NCBI GenBank assembly: GCA_020740775.1
Contig: JAHEWK010000009.1
Location: forward strand, 1,488,001 to 1,552,000
From: Ilyonectria destructans
Taxonomy: Eukaryota; Ascomycota; Sordariomycetes; Hypocreales; Nectriaceae
Length of the DNA: 64,000 bases
Direction of reading: 5' to 3'
Below, in pieces: positions 60,449 to 64,000 of the stretch. The translations under genes were made by a program, and so were the position numbers. Below the pieces are notes generated by a model. That model was not told the DNA's origin. It saw nothing but the letters and a program-made list of their open reading frames with translations, and ran no database searches. Numbering within the stretch: position 1 is the first letter of the stretch; each line of letters begins with the position of its first letter.

Positions 60449-62101
60449 ATGAGCCAGCAGAGGATCACCCTCTTCTTCCCCATCATCGCGTCGACGAGGA
60501 GGAGGACTTCCCCAGATGCAAAATGTCACTTCCTCGACCTCCCTTTCAGCATTCGCCGTCAAATTTATCATGAAGCCGGCCTGGTATCGGGGCTTATAAT
60601 CAACATGAATTATTGGGCGACCCGCCACAAGCCGTATCTCCGCAGAGAACAGCAAGCCTATGATGACCACAGCTACACACATTTGCCCCCCTTACCACTC
60701 AGTCTCTTTGCGGTCTGCCGCGTGGTGAATGAGGAGCTGACTCGACTGTTATACGGCGAGAACCGCTTTGCCGTGACGCGACGGGCTCCACGCGGACTGA
60801 AAGCATTGGAACGCTTAAGAGACTCAACCATGACCGTCATCAACTTCCTGGTTGTCCGGGTCAATCTCGTCTCTTGTGGTCATATATGCTGCGCCTATCC
60901 GGAACACAGATGCGGGAATATCCATTTTCGCTGCGAAAATCCCGAGAGCCATGATGCCCCCTTGAGCCGTGCCTCTGCCACAGACCAAACCATCATATCC
61001 CAATGGCAGCGGATCTGTCGTCGATGGTCGAAAACCGTCCAGCCGGGCCAACTCTCGCTATACGTCATATGTGATTGTGAAAACCGACAAATGGTCGACA
61101 TGATTGTCAAGCCCTTACTGGCATTACCGATTCTGCAAGATTGTGGGTTGCGGCTGGCGAGTCATCACGTAAAAGAACTACAAAGCGTTGCAAAGAAAAC
61201 CATCTTACATCTTACCGGCCGCTCACCGCCCGATGGTCTACCACCCTTCAGGTTCTTAGATCTACCCCGAGAGATTCAGCTCAATATTCTCGAACAGACA
61301 AGCTTAGTACAAGAGCACGAAATTGTATGCAGACAGGATCGTATGCGATGCACTGGATTATGTCCTGTTAACGGGACGGTCAGCGGTTATGCCAACACCA
61401 ACAGCACCCTCCTAAGATGTTTTTGTTGTCGAGGTCACTCCGCATTTAACTTTCGTTGTGGAGACGATTGCGCAAGTTTAGGATTTCCTTTCGCTTTTTT
61501 CCTTGTGTGCCATGAGCTTCGGAAGGCTGCTATGAAAGTGTTCTATGGGAGGAATGAATTTACCGTATCCATGGTACACCCTTTGCTCTCGCATGACAAT
61601 CCAGCGCCTGGCGATGACACGTCATCAATCGTCCCCGGTCTCAACAGGTTCCCGAAAGGCTCTCTACCATTTCTCACCTCTCTGAGGCTTGAGTTCAAAC
61701 CCTCCGAGCATGACATGCTGCAACCCAACCACCTGGGATGGAAGAACTGGGTGAACACGATCGATTTACTATCCAAAGAGGCCAACCTAGCAATCCTGAA
61801 CCTTGAAATTCGGCTGACGGAAAATTTCTATGGTTCGGTCTGGAACATGCGACAAAAGCCAGATTCTGCGTACGAGAAACGCATGTGGGACACATACGAA
61901 GCGTTTATTCAGCCTGTCGCTGCTCTCAGAGGGTTGAAGAACTTTTTCGTTCATCTCAATTGGGGTTCGAGTCTTGGTATCCCAGGCGCGGGAGTGCCGG
62001 ATGGGAGACAGGTGGTTGAACAGAAGCTTGAGAGGATGATTATGGGGGAGGCCTACGAGTCCTGGAAATGTGGTAAGGAGGTGAGGATGGATATTACATG
62101 A
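60449..62101 (+). CDS. Double F-box-like domain protein, intact
   Basis: A single uninterrupted frame of 550 codons. The ATG at 60449 has A at -3 (acaagATGa). The protein is built of two similar modules. Module 1 has FLDLPFSIRRQIY (res 28-40), an F-box-like start, then LFAVCRVVNEELTRLLYGEN (86-105). Module 2 has FLDLPREIQLNIL (269-281), then FFLVCHELRKAAMKVFYGRNEF (350-371). Each module has a Cys-rich insert, placed after the YGEN motif in module 1 (143-162) and before the YGRNEF motif in module 2 (294-341). There is no signal peptide or membrane segment. This layout is common in fungal proteins of unknown role annotated as F-box-like; F-boxes bind Skp1 in SCF ubiquitin ligases, but that is inference here. 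No RIP signs although LTR sequence ends 154 bp upstream. Confidence 0.8.
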   Translation: MSQQRITLFFPIIASTRRRTSPDAKCHFLDLPFSIRRQIYHEAGLVSGLIINMNYWATRHKPYLRREQQAYDDHSYTHLPPLPLSLFAVCRVVNEELTRLLYGENRFAVTRRAPRGLKALERLRDSTMTVINFLVVRVNLVSCGHICCAYPEHRCGNIHFRCENPESHDAPLSRASATDQTIISQWQRICRRWSKTVQPGQLSLYVICDCENRQMVDMIVKPLLALPILQDCGLRLASHHVKELQSVAKKTILHLTGRSPPDGLPPFRFLDLPREIQLNILEQTSLVQEHEIVCRQDRMRCTGLCPVNGTVSGYANTNSTLLRCFCCRGHSAFNFRCGDDCASLGFPFAFFLVCHELRKAAMKVFYGRNEFTVSMVHPLLSHDNPAPGDDTSSIVPGLNRFPKGSLPFLTSLRLEFKPSEHDMLQPNHLGWKNWVNTIDLLSKEANLAILNLEIRLTENFYGSVWNMRQKPDSAYEKRMWDTYEAFIQPVAALRGLKNFFVHLNWGSSLGIPGAGVPDGRQVVEQKLERMIMGEAYESWKCGKEVRMDIT

Positions 62102-62699
62102 TCTCAATACTAAGGACTTTAACAAATCGATTACCTAATCATTTATACTTGCAAACTGCTGGGTATGATTTAAGCTAACCTGGGTTGATTTGATTGAACT
62201 TGTTAGTGTTAGGTATCAATATTTAGGACCCCATTGCACGTCTACTCGGAACTACATGCCTTGTTTTCATCCTCGAGCTTCCTATACGCGCATCTCACGC
62301 ACTCCCCTCGTCTTTTATAATTCGCAATTGCATTCCATCTTGATTTCTCTTGCCTCGCCCATCAACCTCAGCCACGAGTTTTCATTTCACCCCTACCAGT
62401 TAGGCCGTAATGAAAGAGAAATATAGGGTGAAGGTCAGGGTGGGATTTAAGAATTTAAAGTTGAATTGATTTTGCATTTACCCAGGAATCACGCTCTAGG
62501 TATCCGTATTGCTATTAAAGTGTTGTGGTGGGAGATATGGTTGATCAAAGGTGGGTGTTATGGTGTAACTTAATACTTCCCGATGTAGAAGTGGGCCCGC
62601 TTATCTAAGGTCACGACCCACCCTGTCGCACAACCCCCCCTCTTATGCACCCACACCAGATCTATCTGTAACTTCAACACCGGATTTCTCCACAAAATA
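62102..62699. other. Intergenic region downstream of the F-box-like gene
   Basis: Ordinary composition without RIP signs up to about 62690; probably 3' UTR plus spacer. A 78-codon plus frame (62190-62426) has no recognisable features and is probably chance. Confidence 0.5.
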
Positions 62700-64000
62700 A
62701 TTATTAAATAAATAGCTATATCTAGAACTGATATATTATACTGTCCTAAGTCGAATAGTAGTTATCTTTTTATACTATCTTAATTCTGCAGCTCTTATAT
62801 TATAGCTTTTTCTTATTCTTATCTTTAGGCTTAAGGTAAGCTTTAAGAATCTCTTTATATATAGAAAATATAGCCTTAGGGTTATATATAACTGCCTTTT
62901 AGCCTATAGCCTGCTATAACTCTATAAAATCTTCTAGATATAGATTTTTTATTCTTAATATAGCTAAATTACTATATAATCTTTTAATTAATTAATCTAA
63001 TTTAGATTTAATTCCTTAGATAGTCCTCTAAATATTATAAATATCCTTCTATACTTAATCTAGCTATTCTATAAGATCAGCTTAATTCTTTAGTATATAG
63101 AGAACTTTTACCTTTAAAGGTTTTTTATATTTAGGTATATAGAGGTATATTTTAAAGGTAGAAAGTTAGTTAGTAATAATAAGCTATACTAATAGCTTTA
63201 CTATATTAATAGAATAAATTCTTATAGTAGAAAAACTACTTTAAATATTCCTTTTAGTTAGAGCTTTCTTATAAGCTAATTTATAGATTATAATAAAATA
63301 TTATTTTTAAATTAAAATAATAGTTAAGAATAAGATATACTACTTTATATACTATTAAAATATATACTTAAGTAGGCTGAATATACTAATATTAAGTAGC
63401 TATATAATATATAATAAATAGAGGGGTAAATAGAGAATCTAAATATAATAGAATAATACTTAAAATTAAAATTAAAGTATAATATAACTATAAAAGCTAT
63501 TAATAATTAAAATTCTTTAAAATAATAAATTTACTAACTTTATAGTAAATAGAAATACTATCTTTAGCTATTTAAAATATATTAAGCTATTAGTAAAGTT
63601 TATCTATATATAATTATAAGCCTAATTAGAAAAATACTCTAAAAATTACTATTTTTAAAGGTTATTTCTAATAAAGATTATATAGAATATAAAATATCTT
63701 CTTCTAGTAGAAACTACCTTTATAATAGAGATTTATTTATAGTAGTTATTTTTTAAGATAATTAAATAGTAAGTTAGCTTAAATTTAATAATTTTTCTAA
63801 TCTTAATTATACCTTTAGTAATATTATATTTATCTATATTATAAATATTCTTTAGTAAGATATTCTTAGTAGCTACTTTATATAATAATATCTTATAGAA
63901 TAACTAAATTCTTTTTAAAATAGCCTTATTTAAATAAAAAACTTTAATAAATATAATTCCCTTAATTTTAATATTATAATTATATTTAATAAAGCAGTTT
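62700..64000 (-). pseudogene. Fot1/pogo-like (Tc1/mariner) transposase, RIP-broken, 5' part outside window
   Basis: Minus-strand reading through stops gives, from the right edge, NIYNIDKYNI...KGIIKIRKI (family form NIYNMDExGI..., the first Asp of the DDE_1 catalytic triad), then further along an ALTKRNI-type block aligned to the KRNIQxGFxxxGIxPFNP motif that follows the DDE domain in fungal Fot1/pogo transposases (about 63200-63290), and a helical C-terminal tail to about 62750. All frames are interrupted and composition is RIP-like. The inverted terminal repeat expected downstream (near 62700) was not identified. Family call is moderate because it rests on degraded motifs. Confidence 0.6.

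Noticed and set aside
1..64000. CRISPR arrays, bacterial operons, tRNA genes.
   Set aside because: No array of regular direct repeats with unique spacers, no bacterial features, and no cloverleaf with A/B boxes was found by reading.

Overview
The window looks like a filamentous ascomycete (Pezizomycotina) chromosome. The reasons are long intron-poor genes at both edges, fungal-type Ty3/Gypsy, Ty1/Copia, Helitron and Fot1/pogo elements, and saturating repeat-induced point mutation (RIP). In the AT-rich parts almost every C that remains is followed by T or C, and CpA, TpG and CpG are nearly gone. I cannot name the species.

Layout. Bases 1-4876 are gene-like DNA: the end of a YCII-family gene, a short 28S rDNA relic, and a large helical gene (1100-4876) broken by two in-frame stops, with its 3' end sliding into the AT-rich block. 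Bases 4877-58231 are a transposon graveyard. One Gypsy family (called A here: LTR about 250 bp, internal about 6.9 kb) occurs as several copies in both orientations: A1 (6239-13611, minus), A2/A4 (one minus element split into 13612-16549 and 27415-30675), A3 (16550-27414, plus, inserted in A2/A4 with a 5-bp duplication TAGTA) and A5 (40871-57154, plus). A 3.6-kb Copia (20621-24258, minus) sits inside A3 with duplication TTAAC. Two minus-strand chromodomain Gypsy copies (family B: 30676-36609 and about 37560-40870) lie between the A blocks. A 9.26-kb Helitron-type element (47035-56293) interrupts the 3' region of A5 with no target duplication. It carries a broken Rep/Pif1-helicase gene on the minus strand and an unidentified broken gene on the plus strand.

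Bases 58232-60294 hold RIP-degraded remnants, a young unmutated 1,021-bp terminal-repeat miniature retrotransposon (TRIM-like, 58557-59577, identical 194-bp LTRs, 5-bp duplication AGTAT) and a Gypsy-B-type LTR. An intact 550-residue protein with two F-box-like modules follows (60449-62101). The window ends in a RIP-degraded Fot1/pogo-like transposase (about 62700-64000, minus).

The order of events can be read. Gypsy elements accumulated and were heavily mutated. The Helitron landed in an A copy, and the Copia landed in A3; both are less mutated. The TRIM-like element came last and shows no RIP. RIP appears to have leaked into the flanking gene at 1100-4876. No intact transposon protein remains, so the only complete-looking host gene here is the F-box-like one.
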